Below are positions 1 through 8,100 of a stretch of DNA of 53,709 nucleotides, piece by piece (the stretch's first letter is position 1; every line of letters begins with the position of its first letter). The position numbers were made by a program, and so were the translations under genes. The notes beneath the pieces were generated by a model. It saw only the letters and a program-made list of their open reading frames with translations. It ran no database searches and had not been told where the DNA came from. Source of the stretch: an uncultured Alphaproteobacteria bacterium. GTDB taxonomy: Bacteria; Pseudomonadota; Alphaproteobacteria; RF32; CAG-239. The stretch lies in the NCBI GenBank assembly GCA_944390355.1, contig CALXPT010000010.1:1-53709 (forward strand), read 5' to 3'.

Positions 1-1
1 G

Positions 2-85
2 CAAAATTTGGAATTTTATTATCAAGAATCCGGTCGTGCTGGGAGAGATGGAAAAAAATCTCAATCGGTTATATTATTCGTTTAA
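2..85 (+). pseudogene. RecQ-like helicase, C-terminal fragment (motif VI), truncated
   Basis: Frame 2 reads into the window and contains YYQESGRAGRDGK, the motif VI of RecQ-family DNA helicases, which contacts ATP through the arginines. A stop follows about ten residues later (end SVILFV). RecQ proteins normally continue for well over a hundred residues after this motif, through the zinc-binding, winged-helix and often HRDC regions, so the gene is cut short here. Its end overlaps the end of the convergent gene on the minus strand by 17 nt, which suggests that arrival of the leftward operon destroyed the 3' part. The upstream part lies outside the window, so a short divergent helicase cannot be ruled out. 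Confidence 0.7.
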
Positions 86-467
86 CAATCGTGTAATGGT
101 CGATAAACTCACTCTTAACACGTATTAAAGCCACTTTAGCATTTAAGGCTTGTTGCTTTATGTTTTCGGTCAACTCAGCTAAATTGAGTTTCACATTCCA
201 ATATGGCCGTGCATAAATCAATTTTTGATGCAAATATTGCTCCAGCCATTCATTTGCATAATGAAAAATCATCTCAAGTCGTTTATGGCTGGCGCCGCAA
301 CTGTTTAATTCATACAAAGCCTCAAAACAACTTATACTGAAAATGATATAGTCATAGAGCTCCTGCCATTCATTGTATTTGAGTTTAAGTCCGATAGCCT
401 GTAGCGCATTAAGTGTTGAGTAAACCGAACAATACCTTGAAAAATATCCTTGATTAAACGGCTTCAT
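69..467 (-). CDS. small hypothetical protein, possible papain/C39-like cysteine peptidase fold
   Basis: A 132-aa protein that I do not recognise as a named family. Near the N-terminus it has Q-x5-YCSVYSTLNAL (about residues 6-21) and at the C-terminus DHYTIV. A glutamine, a cysteine at the start of a helix and a late histidine in a strand is the order seen in papain-like and C39-like cysteine peptidases, so that fold is possible but unproven. I chose the ATG at 467 because GGATGA sits 8 nt upstream and it follows the stop of the DUF3768 gene by one base, which suggests translational coupling. A TTG at 485 and an ATG at 479 in the same frame are alternatives. It is the last gene of a three-gene leftward operon. 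Confidence 0.6.
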   Translation of the reverse strand: MKPFNQGYFSRYCSVYSTLNALQAIGLKLKYNEWQELYDYIIFSISCFEALYELNSCGASHKRLEMIFHYANEWLEQYLHQKLIYARPYWNVKLNLAELTENIKQQALNAKVALIRVKSEFIDHYTIVKRII

Positions 468-468
468 A

Positions 469-804
469 TCAGTATTCATCCGCAAACATAATGGTCAGAA
501 CTCGGTTGGTTTGTGTCTCATCGTCAGGCTGCGGAGAATAAAACTCATAATTCAAGTCATACATATCAATTTTCCAGAAGATTTGTTGCCCACGATATTC
601 AAAACAGCCAAAGTCGTGTTCACCATACGGATCGTTATCTTCCGTGAAATTATTGAAGGTTCTGACTTTTTGCATAATCTCTTGTTGTTGCATCAGTGGT
701 AAAGCCGATATACCGCAAGTCAACAGCACCTTACCACCTTCAAAAGTCTTACGGAACTTGTCGTTTTGAGCTGCAATTTTTTTCACATCAATTTTATTTT
801 CCAT
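469..804 (-). CDS. DUF3768 family protein
   Basis: A 111-aa soluble protein matching the DUF3768 pattern: IAAQNDKFRKTF near the N-terminus, a GGKVLLTCGISAL strand, then TEDNDPYGEHDFG and FWKIDMYD in the middle, and VLTIMFADEY at the end. The family is found mainly in alphaproteobacteria, often on plasmids and integrated elements. Its function is unknown. A good ribosome site (GGAGG) precedes the ATG. It lies 14 nt after the 67-aa gene and abuts the next gene, so the three are almost certainly one transcript. Confidence 0.85.
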   Translation of the reverse strand: MENKIDVKKIAAQNDKFRKTFEGGKVLLTCGISALPLMQQQEIMQKVRTFNNFTEDNDPYGEHDFGCFEYRGQQIFWKIDMYDLNYEFYSPQPDDETQTNRVLTIMFADEY

Positions 805-818
805 ATTGCACCTCCTTT

Positions 819-1022
819 TTACTCAACATCAAACCAAGCCATGGTTGTAGCTAATAAATGGTTATAGTCACCGGACATAGCTTCTTTCATGAATTGGTCG
901 ATTTCTTCTTGTGGGAGATGAGCTCTTTCCATAGCTCTTCTGCATATCCCCAAAATCATAAATGCATTACCGTCTTGTCCCGAAAGTTGAACGGTAATTT
1001 TCGGATGTTTGATTTTTGTCAT
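819..1022 (-). CDS. conserved small protein of mobile-element type (67 aa)
   Basis: A 67-aa protein with KITVQLSGQDGNAFMILG at the N-terminus, a helix (CRRAMERAHL), PQEEIDQFMKEAMSGDYNHL and a C-terminal LATTMAWFDVE. From memory, similar proteins with the pattern VQL-x-G-x-DGNAF and SGDYDHLL occur in plasmids and phages, but the function is unknown to me. The start is firm: GGAG lies 7 nt upstream of the ATG. The start overlaps the stop of a 42-codon leader frame and lies just after an intrinsic terminator hairpin, so expression probably depends on read-through of that hairpin. Confidence 0.7.
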   Translation of the reverse strand: MTKIKHPKITVQLSGQDGNAFMILGICRRAMERAHLPQEEIDQFMKEAMSGDYNHLLATTMAWFDVE

Positions 1023-1147
1023 TGTTTTACTCCTTTAAAATAAAAAAAGAGCCTCAACACTAGGTTGAAGCTCAAAACGTTACAATTTAGGTGGACGATA
1101 TGCCCGATAACAAACTTATTTTTGAATTTGTAGGTTATTGGTGACAT
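1019..1147 (-). CDS. possible 42-aa leader peptide or short upstream gene
   Basis: A short frame starting at the ATG at 1147 has a strong ribosome site (GGAGGA, about 4 nt upstream) and runs 42 codons to a TGA that overlaps the ATG of the 67-aa gene. It begins MSPITYKFKNKF and ends FYFKGVKQ. The intrinsic terminator lies inside the frame. A start signal this good, placed on a structured leader, argues for translation. The peptide could be a regulatory leader whose translation affects the terminator, or a small coupled gene. I recognise no family. Confidence 0.4.
   Translation of the reverse strand: MSPITYKFKNKFVIGHIVHLNCNVLSFNLVLRLFFYFKGVKQ
1041..1073 (-). terminator. intrinsic terminator/attenuator upstream of the small-protein operon
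   Basis: The arms at 1049-1058 and 1064-1073 pair over 10 bp with one G-T pair. On the minus strand the hairpin is followed directly by a T-rich run (1041-1048). It sits between the promoter at 1274-1302 and the first full gene of the operon, the normal place for an attenuator. Confidence 0.7.
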
Positions 1148-1154
1148 ATCGTCC
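1093..1154 (-). promoter_or_regulatory. long leader stem overlapping a ribosome site
   Basis: GGACGATATG at 1093-1102 and its exact complement at 1145-1154 form a 10-bp stem. A further inner block (ATAAC/GTTAT) extends it after an internal loop. On the minus-strand transcript the outer arm contains part of the GGAGGA ribosome site and the ATG of the 42-aa leader frame, so folding should hide that start. This suggests control of leader translation, possibly linked to the terminator at 1041-1073. Confidence 0.5.
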
Positions 1155-1228
1155 TCCTTTCATACCAAAACAAAACCTTATCCGCTCTGATGAAAAAGCG
1201 AACTATAGAGGCCTAAATTTTGGTGATT

Positions 1229-1269
1229 TATATTTGAAGTCAAAACGAATCGACTCAACTTCAAATATA
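1229..1269 (-). promoter_or_regulatory. 12-bp inverted repeat at the predicted 5' end of the leader
   Basis: The arms 1229-1240 and 1258-1269 are perfect 12-nt complements separated by 17 nt. The repeat starts almost exactly where transcription from the promoter at 1274-1302 should begin. It could be an operator for a dimeric regulator or a 5' protective hairpin in the RNA. Confidence 0.45.
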
Positions 1270-1273
1270 ATAT

Positions 1274-1302
1274 ATTATAACATATTCTAACATAAATTGC
1301 AA
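1274..1302 (-). promoter_or_regulatory. sigma70-type promoter of the small-protein operon
   Basis: On the minus strand, TTGCAA (1297-1302), a 17-nt spacer and a perfect TATAAT (1274-1279). This predicts a transcript with a leader of about 245 nt before the 67-aa gene, long enough to hold the hairpins described here. Confidence 0.75.
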
Positions 1303-1388
1303 GTTTAAAATCAAAAAAAATCAAGGAAAATCAATAAATTAAATAATAATTTTGACATATAAACCAAGTTTATTTTAGGAGCTAAAAA

Positions 1389-1559
1389 ATGAATGAATTA
1401 ACGACAATTCGTAAAATATTGGAGCGTCTTACAAAATACATCACAAAAAAGAAGGGATACATCTGTCAATATTGTGGGCATAGAAGCCTTCAACCATACG
1501 GAGGAAAATGCGCACAATCAAAATCCGGCCACCACCACTACATCGCTGCAGAACATTGA
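1389..1559 (+). CDS. 56-aa zinc-ribbon-like small protein
   Basis: A short gene with AGGAG about 7 nt before the ATG. The protein has a basic helical N-terminal half (TIRKILERLTKYITKKKG). A compact metal-site pattern follows: CQYCGHRS, then GGKCAQSKSGHHHY. Two CxxC cysteines, a third cysteine and a following histidine pair fit a single zinc ribbon. No full name is possible, and binding of DNA or RNA is only a guess. It lies between the leftward accessory operon and the recombinase-like gene. Confidence 0.6.
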   Translation: MNELTTIRKILERLTKYITKKKGYICQYCGHRSLQPYGGKCAQSKSGHHHYIAAEH

Positions 1560-1770
1560 GAGAGGAATTTTTTATTTTTCTAAAAAACTATTAGTATCAG
1601 ATTTGAACAATCAGAAACGCAAAAAAAACGTTCAAAAAGGTTCGTTTATTTGTTGTATTAATAAAGGTATCATACATATATTTTTTCTATTTTCAAGATA
1701 TATTTTTTTATTTATGCAAATCCTTGTTATACAAAGATTTTTCATCGTTTTTACAATAAGATAGCAATTT

Positions 1771-1800
1771 TATCTTCAAAAGTGAAGCTTTTTGAAGATA
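1771..1800. promoter_or_regulatory. near-perfect palindrome upstream of the recombinase-fold gene
   Basis: TATCTTCAAAAG (1771-1782) pairs with the complementary arm ending at 1800, with a single unpaired T and a 5-nt centre. It lies 10 nt before the ATG at 1811. It may be an operator, conceivably bound by the adjacent recombinase-fold protein, since dimeric invertases bind sites of about this size and symmetry. The surrounding 1560-1810 stretch is very AT-rich and holds no convincing gene. Confidence 0.45.
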
Positions 1801-1810
1801 GCGGTTAAGT

Positions 1811-2401
1811 ATGTTCATAGGTTATATACAAAATAACGAGGATAAAACAGAGCAGACGCGCCAGTATCAGGCTGTTCAGGCTTTTGCCAAAGAACAGGAG
1901 CTAAAGCTTGATTGTGTTTATTCTGATTACGCCTTTGCCAATATAAAAGAAATGATTCTGCCGGAAACAGAAGGTATTGTTATATTTAATATAAGCGCGT
2001 TAGGCGATGGTCTGACACAGATTAAAGAAAATTTACTTTTCTGCCGTGAACATAAGTTACAAATCTGTTCAATTGAAGATGGTTATCGTTTTACTGAAAC
2101 GAATCTGACAGATGATTTTTTCAAAGGAATCGATATTGCCATAGACGTTCGTAGCAACTTGATATCGCAAAATGTTAAAAAGGTTCTAAAAAAACGAAAA
2201 AATGAAGGGGTAAAGCTTGGTCGCTCACTTGGCGCACTTATTAAAAAACGCTTGGATGGCAAGTAAGAAGAAATCCGTAAGCTTTTGGCACAAAAAGTCA
2301 CCAAAGCCGAAATCGCCCGCCGCTTCAACGTCACTCGTAATACCGTCTTCCGCTTCGTCAAACGAAACGGTCTGGAAGAAAAGGATGCTTCCCATGCCTA
2401 A
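1811..2401 (+). pseudogene. serine-recombinase-fold protein, catalytic residues lost, in-frame stop before HTH
   Basis: Residues 1-151 follow the resolvase/invertase N-terminal domain: GYIQNNEDKTEQ, AVQAFAKEQELKL, and a C-terminal KRKNEGVKLGRSLG linker. A TAA at 2264-2266 stops it. The same frame then continues for 45 codons with a typical recombinase helix-turn-helix (KVTKAEIARRFNVTR, NTVFRFVKRNG) up to TAA at 2399-2401. The catalytic serine position reads Asn (YIQNN for the usual YxRVS). The DRLGR arginines are also replaced (ISALGDG). The protein is therefore catalytically dead and, unless the stop is read through, lacks its DNA-binding end. There is no clear ribosome site. The intact frame overlaps the start of the first glycosyltransferase by 8 nt, so the pair may be coupled. 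It could be decayed, or domesticated as a regulator. Confidence 0.75.
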
Positions 2402-3407
2402 AGTTTCGGTGATTATGCCGGTTTACAATACCAAAGAAGAATATTTAAGAGAAGCTATTGAAAGTATCCTTAATCAAACTTTTTCTGATTTTGAGTTTAT
2501 TATTTTAAATGATAGCCCATATAATCTTCCGCTGAAAGAAGTAATATCGTCGTACCAAGATTCTCGTATTAGATATTTTGAAAGCGAACAAACACAAGGC
2601 GTTGCAAGGAGCTATAATCGTTTGCTGGAACTCGCTGAGGGTGATTTTATCGCAATGATGAATCATGACGATATTTCTAAGCCTGAACGTTTGGAAAAAC
2701 AAGTTGCTTATATTGAAAATAATCCCGAAGTAGGGATTGTCGGCACTGCTTATAAAAAATTTGGAGAGATAAATCGTTTCAAGACAATAAAAAATCCAAA
2801 AGAAGATGCAGAAATTCGTGCTTTATTGCTTTTTAAGTCAAGTATACATCATCCCACTACAATGTATCGTCGTAGCCTGATAAAAGAACACCAAATTCGT
2901 TATAAAGAAGAATATGTGAGTCTAAATGATCGCAAGTTTTATTATGATATCGGGCAATACGCAAAATTGGCAAATATGCCGGAAGTTTTGTATCGCTATC
3001 GTTTTCACAAGGATATGGTGTCAAAACAGAGAAAGCCTGAGATATTTTTAGAGCAATGCGATTTTCATAAATATTGGTTTGCCTGTGCGGGAATTGAGCT
3101 AACACTGGAAGAAAAAGAAATTTTTGATAAATATGTCACCAAAGGGAAATGCCATATCAAAGACATCCAAACATTAGAAAAAATAGAGACGGTTTTAAGT
3201 AAAATCAACTTGGCAAATCAACAACATCCGTTGGTTCCGGCAAAAGAGTTTAGTGAAGTTTGCGGTAAATACCTAAAGAAAAGATGTCTAAATGCGGCCG
3301 TGTTTGGAAGAATTAATTCTTCAAAATTGCTCCAAAAAACGCATCTACCGATAAAGAATAATCTTTTGCTTAAAATCTGTAATTTCGCCTTATGTTGGCG
3401 TGGGTAG
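2394..3407 (+). CDS. family 2 glycosyltransferase
   Basis: A 337-aa GT-A fold enzyme. It opens with PKVSVIMPVYNTKEEYLREA and ILNQTFSDFEFIILNDS. It has the sugar-nucleotide/metal site MNHDDISKPERL near residue 90, followed by VGIVGTAYKKFG. The C-terminal part is family-specific and basic. I chose the ATG at 2394 because the GT2 domain begins at once and AAGGA lies 8 nt upstream. The longer frame from 2217 would start inside the recombinase HTH and adds no recognisable sequence. It is the first gene of a tightly packed glycan cluster (6 nt to the next gene). Donor and acceptor cannot be told from sequence. Confidence 0.85.
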   Translation: MPKVSVIMPVYNTKEEYLREAIESILNQTFSDFEFIILNDSPYNLPLKEVISSYQDSRIRYFESEQTQGVARSYNRLLELAEGDFIAMMNHDDISKPERLEKQVAYIENNPEVGIVGTAYKKFGEINRFKTIKNPKEDAEIRALLLFKSSIHHPTTMYRRSLIKEHQIRYKEEYVSLNDRKFYYDIGQYAKLANMPEVLYRYRFHKDMVSKQRKPEIFLEQCDFHKYWFACAGIELTLEEKEIFDKYVTKGKCHIKDIQTLEKIETVLSKINLANQQHPLVPAKEFSEVCGKYLKKRCLNAAVFGRINSSKLLQKTHLPIKNNLLLKICNFALCWRG

Positions 3408-3413
3408 ATTGAT

Positions 3414-4262
3414 ATGAAAACAGCTATACATTTACATTTATACTATATGGATCAACTGCCAGAGATTATCTTGAAATTGAAAAATATGGATAAAGCGGCG
3501 ATAGATTATGATTTATATGTAACGATGAGTGCAGAAAATAAGCCGGCAGAAGCAGAGATAAAAAAAGAATTCCCCAAAGCGGTTATTTGGCAGGTCGAAA
3601 ATCGAGGTTATGATATCGGTCCGTTTGTTGATTTTTTGCATAAGATAAACTTAGGTGATTACGATTATATCTTAAAATTGCATACAAAAAATAAGAACAA
3701 AGGCAATTATACTATTTTGAATAATAATCGAATGGATAATGCTTTATGGGGAAAGGTGCTTTTTGAAACTTTGGTTGGCACAGCTAAGCAAATCAAACAA
3801 AATTATGCAAAATTTTCAGAAGATGACACAATAGGTATGATGGGGAGCAAATATTGCTTAACTTCGGAAAAACATACCTATCAGAGCTTGGTTGAACTCA
3901 TTAAATCAGAAGCAGAGAAACTCCATTTACCACAAACAGATAAAGTAGAATTTGTTGCCGGTTCTATGTTTTTAGCACGTGCAGAAATGTTTAAGCCGTT
4001 TTTAAGTGTCAGTATTGATGATTTTGCACAAACTGACGGCAGAATCAAAGAAGGCACAAAAGCCCATGTTTATGAACGACTGTTTGGTTGCGCGGTATTG
4101 GCACAAGGAAAGAAAATAGAGGGAATAAAACAATATCAATATGAAGAAGAATTCCTAAAAGCAAAAATTAAGCGTTTTTTCTTTCAAAAAAAGGAAACAC
4201 GTTCAGGACACACTATTATTAAGATCTGCAAAATACCGGTTTTACATTTGAGGAGTATGTAG
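3414..4262 (+). CDS. RgpF-like rhamnan/LPS glycan synthesis protein
   Basis: A 282-aa protein with the features of the rhamnan-synthesis F (RgpF) family: AIHLHLYYMDQLPEI at the N-terminus, VENRGYDIGPFVDFL near residue 62 and DYDYILKLHTKK-type sequence (LKLHTKNKN) near residue 80, then VEFVAGSMFLARAEMF in the second half. Members are thought to act in polymer or LPS O-chain assembly, often as glycosyltransferases. The end HTIIKICKIPVLHL resembles tails in other surface-glycan proteins. It ends 1 nt before rfbA and is part of the same operon. Confidence 0.75.
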   Translation: MKTAIHLHLYYMDQLPEIILKLKNMDKAAIDYDLYVTMSAENKPAEAEIKKEFPKAVIWQVENRGYDIGPFVDFLHKINLGDYDYILKLHTKNKNKGNYTILNNNRMDNALWGKVLFETLVGTAKQIKQNYAKFSEDDTIGMMGSKYCLTSEKHTYQSLVELIKSEAEKLHLPQTDKVEFVAGSMFLARAEMFKPFLSVSIDDFAQTDGRIKEGTKAHVYERLFGCAVLAQGKKIEGIKQYQYEEEFLKAKIKRFFFQKKETRSGHTIIKICKIPVLHLRSM

Positions 4263-4263
4263 A

Positions 4264-5151
4264 ATGAAAGGAATAATATTAGCAGGAGGGAGTGGAACTC
4301 GCTTGTATCCGCTCACCAAGACAACGTCTAAGCAATTACTGCCGGTCTATGACAAACCGATGATTTATTATCCTCTGTCGACCTTAATGTTATTTGGAAT
4401 CAAAGAGATTTTGATTATTTCGACACCAAAGGATACACCGAATATTGAAGAGCTTTTTGGTGATGGACATCATCTTGGCTTGACCATTCATTACGCTATT
4501 CAAAACGAACCTAAAGGTATTGCACAGGCCTTTACGATAGGGGCTGATTTTATCGGTAATGATGATGTTTGCTTAATTTTGGGGGATAATATCTTCTATA
4601 TGGGTGATCAATTCCACTTTTTCAAAGAAGAAGTGCTTAAAAATCAAGGACAAAGAGCGACTATATTTGCCTATCACGTTTCGGATCCTGAGCGGTTTGG
4701 CGTTGTGGAATTCGATGAAAACTTGAACGCAATATCTATTGAGGAAAAGCCCAAACAGCCAAAGTCAAATTATGCCTCAGTCGGATTATATTTTTACCCT
4801 CCCGATGTTGTGGAAAAGGCTCGAAACTTACAGCCATCTTCTCGTGGAGAATTAGAAATTACCGACTTAAACAATTTGTATCTTAAGGAAGGACGGATGT
4901 CGGTTGTTCCTATGCGCCGCGGAAATGCATGGCTTGATGCGGGAACACCGGAAAGCCTAATGGAATCCGGTGCTTTTGTGCAAATTATTGAGAAAAGACA
5001 AGGGCTGAAAATTGCTTGTATTGAAGAAATTGCTTATCGGCGCGGTTTCATTGATGACAAACAAATGAAAGGACTGATTAATCAACTAAAAAATGGAACT
5101 TATAAAACTTATTTGCAGAAAGTATATGAGGAATATCATGAACTTTATTAA
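4264..5151 (+). CDS. rfbA: glucose-1-phosphate thymidylyltransferase
   Basis: A 295-aa enzyme of the usual length that couples dTTP and glucose-1-phosphate to dTDP-glucose, the first step towards dTDP-rhamnose and other deoxysugars. The nucleotide-binding signature is GIILAGGSGTRLYPLT. Further family motifs are KQLLPVYDKPMIYYPLS, LGDNIFYMGD, the sugar-site VVEFDEN with EEKPKQPKSNYA, and GNAWLDAGTPESL. The usual partners rfbB, rfbC and rfbD are not in the window and must lie elsewhere if the product is dTDP-rhamnose. The operon position supports a role in surface-polymer precursor supply. Confidence 0.95.
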   Translation: MKGIILAGGSGTRLYPLTKTTSKQLLPVYDKPMIYYPLSTLMLFGIKEILIISTPKDTPNIEELFGDGHHLGLTIHYAIQNEPKGIAQAFTIGADFIGNDDVCLILGDNIFYMGDQFHFFKEEVLKNQGQRATIFAYHVSDPERFGVVEFDENLNAISIEEKPKQPKSNYASVGLYFYPPDVVEKARNLQPSSRGELEITDLNNLYLKEGRMSVVPMRRGNAWLDAGTPESLMESGAFVQIIEKRQGLKIACIEEIAYRRGFIDDKQMKGLINQLKNGTYKTYLQKVYEEYHELY

Positions 5152-5195
5152 ATAAAGTTTTTACAATCAAAGGAACTTTGACAGAGGACATTGCA

Positions 5196-8100
5196 ATGAA
5201 TTTAAAACTTTTAAAAGTGGCAAGATTTTTTCATTTAATCAATAAGAAGAACTACAATGAAAAACGACAAATAGAGATAGTGAAGAACTCGCCTTTATTT
5301 GATGCTAAATGGTATTTAGCGCAAAATACGGATGTGAAGAACCAAAAAATCGGAGCCGCCAAACACTATGTGAAATACGGATGGAAAGAAGGTCGCAACC
5401 CCGGTCCTGATTTTGATACAAATGATTATTTGAGAGAATATCCTGAATTACTTGAGAAAAACTGGTGTCCATTGTTTCATCTCTATTTGCAAGATAATCA
5501 AGTTGTTCAAAATATAAAATCTGTTGATTTTCCTATTCAGGCAAAAAATATTATAAAAAGATATCCTAGCGAAAATAATGGCAATAATAAAAAAGTTGCA
5601 ATATTTGCATCTTTCAGTCGTGATGCGACTATTAAAGAATATATTATTGATTATTTAAAAGAATTAAAAAAAATTGTTGATGATATTATTTTTGTTTCAG
5701 ATAATCCTATATTGGAAAGCGAAATCAGCAAGATTGAGCCTTTGGTAATATATATTCATTGTGTTAGGCATAATGAGTATGATTTTGGTTCATACAAAAA
5801 AGGTTATCTATGGTTAGAACGCAATAAGTTATTAAAAAAATATAATGAATTAGTTTTATGTAATGATTCTTGTTTTTTAACGGGATATTCTATGCAAGAG
5901 ATGTTTGATAAGATGGAAAAACGACATCTTGATTTCTGGGGAATAACTTTGAATGTAGATTATAATATACATATACAAAGCTATTTTTTAGTGTTTAAAA
6001 AGAACGTTTTTTTAAGTAATACATTCCGTTCATTTATAAAATCAGTAAAGAAGGAAATTAACGCTAGAGAAGTTATTATCAAATATGAAACAAAACTTAC
6101 ACACTTACTAAGTCACCAAGGTTTTAAGTACGATTCATTTATAGAATACCCCCGAGATTTACAATCATATCCTATATGTGAGTCAAAAAATCTTACACGA
6201 TTTGGAGGATATATTCTCAAACATAAATCGCCATTGATCAAAGTAAAATACTTTTATGAAAAAAACTTTAATTGTGATTCGAAGTTGGAAGCACTTTCAA
6301 CCATAAAACGGTGTAATTATAATTTATATAAATCTATTCAAGATTATGGTGATTTATCAATTGTGTTTGATAATAATATTAAATTCTCAATAATTATGCC
6401 TACTTTTAATAGAAAGTTCTGCATTGAAAAGGCAATTAATTCTATATTAAATCAAACAAATCATAATTATGAATTAATTATTGTTGATGATGGCTCCACG
6501 GATAATACTCAGCAATTTATAAGAAATAAATATTCTAAGGAATTAAAAAAAGAAAAGATTCGATACTATTATAAAAAGAACGAAGGTGTTTGTCGGGCAA
6601 GAAACTTTGGAATCGAGAAGGCAAAAAATGAATGGATACTTTATGTTGATTCTGATAATGAAGTTGTTAAAACATATTTAGAAACTTTCTATAATTGTAT
6701 TGAAGAAAATAAAAAAAGGAAGATTAAAACTTATTATGCTTGCTTTAAAAATATTTCAACGCAAAGTATAAAAGGTAATAAAAAGTTTAATTGGAATGAC
6801 CTTTTAAAGTCAAACTTTATAGATTTAGGGTGTTTTATGCATCACAAGTCCCTATATAATGAGTTAGGTGGATTTGATGTTAATTTAAAAAGATTAGTTG
6901 ATTGGGATTTAATTCTAACATACACAAAAAAATATCCTCCAGCGCGAACAGATAAAGTTGTATTATTATACAATGATGTTAGTAGTGGTTATGATAGAAT
7001 TTCAACAACTGAAAATTATGCAAAAGCAAAAGAATATTTATATAACAAACATGGGTACTGGAAAAACAAAGAATTTATAGAAAGATGTTATTTTGATGTA
7101 TTGCAATGGGGAAAAGATTCTCTCTATAAAGAAATAACTTCAGATCCTTATATAAAAAAAAAGGAAGATCCTTTAGTTCTTGCATATTATTTAACGCAGT
7201 TTTATGAAACCGAGATAAACAATAAAAATTTTGGAAAAGGTTTTACGGAATGGACAAATGTAAGTAAATCTCTTCCTCAATTTGAGAATCATTATCAACC
7301 ACATATTCCAATGGATGTAGGTTTCTATAATCTTCAAGATATTCATGCAATGAAACGACAAGTAGAACTTGCAAAATTGTATGGAGTTGGTGGATTTTGT
7401 TTTTATTATTATTGGTTTCAGGGGGTAAGACTTTTAGAAAAACCCTTATTCAACTGGTTAAATGAAAAAAGTTTAGACTTAAAATATTGTTTATTTTGGG
7501 CTAATACACCATGGGTAAGTCATTGGATGGGAGGAAATAATAAAATTATTATGGATTATGATTTTACAATAAACGATATAGATTCCTTTTACGTTGATAT
7601 CAAACAATTCTTTGCAGATGAAAGATATATAAAAATTAATAATAAACCACTGCTATTAATCTACCATCCGGAACTTATATCTTCCGAACTTCTACATACA
7701 TTTAAAAAGAAAATGAATGCTTATGCAAAACAAGACGGCTTTGACGGTGTCACTTTTTATTGGGTTGGTTTCAAAGAAAAACAAGAAGATGTTTTAAAAT
7801 ATTTTATGGATGGAGTTGCTGAATTTCCTCCTTGTAGAGTCAGTATGGATGAAACAAATATTTTGGGGTATAAAAATCCTGATTTTACAGGAAAAATTTA
7901 TGATACAGAAAAATTTATAAAGCAAAAAAAACATTTGTATTCGTCAAATTATTCTTTACTAAAAGGATGTTTTCCAAGATGGGATAATACTCCAAGAAAT
8001 TGTAGTGGTTCTAAGGTTTACTATGGAACTTCTCCAGAGTTATATAAAAAATGGTTAAAGGATATCATTCAATGGACAAAAGAAAATAATAAAAAAGAAG

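Noticed and set aside
1474..1764. 96-codon open frame after the zinc-ribbon gene
   Set aside because: It overlaps the 56-aa gene in another frame, and the translation is low-complexity and driven by AT-rich sequence.
2217..2393. N-terminal extension of the first glycosyltransferase
   Set aside because: It is the recombinase HTH region read in another frame. The GT2 domain and a ribosome site fit the ATG at 2394.
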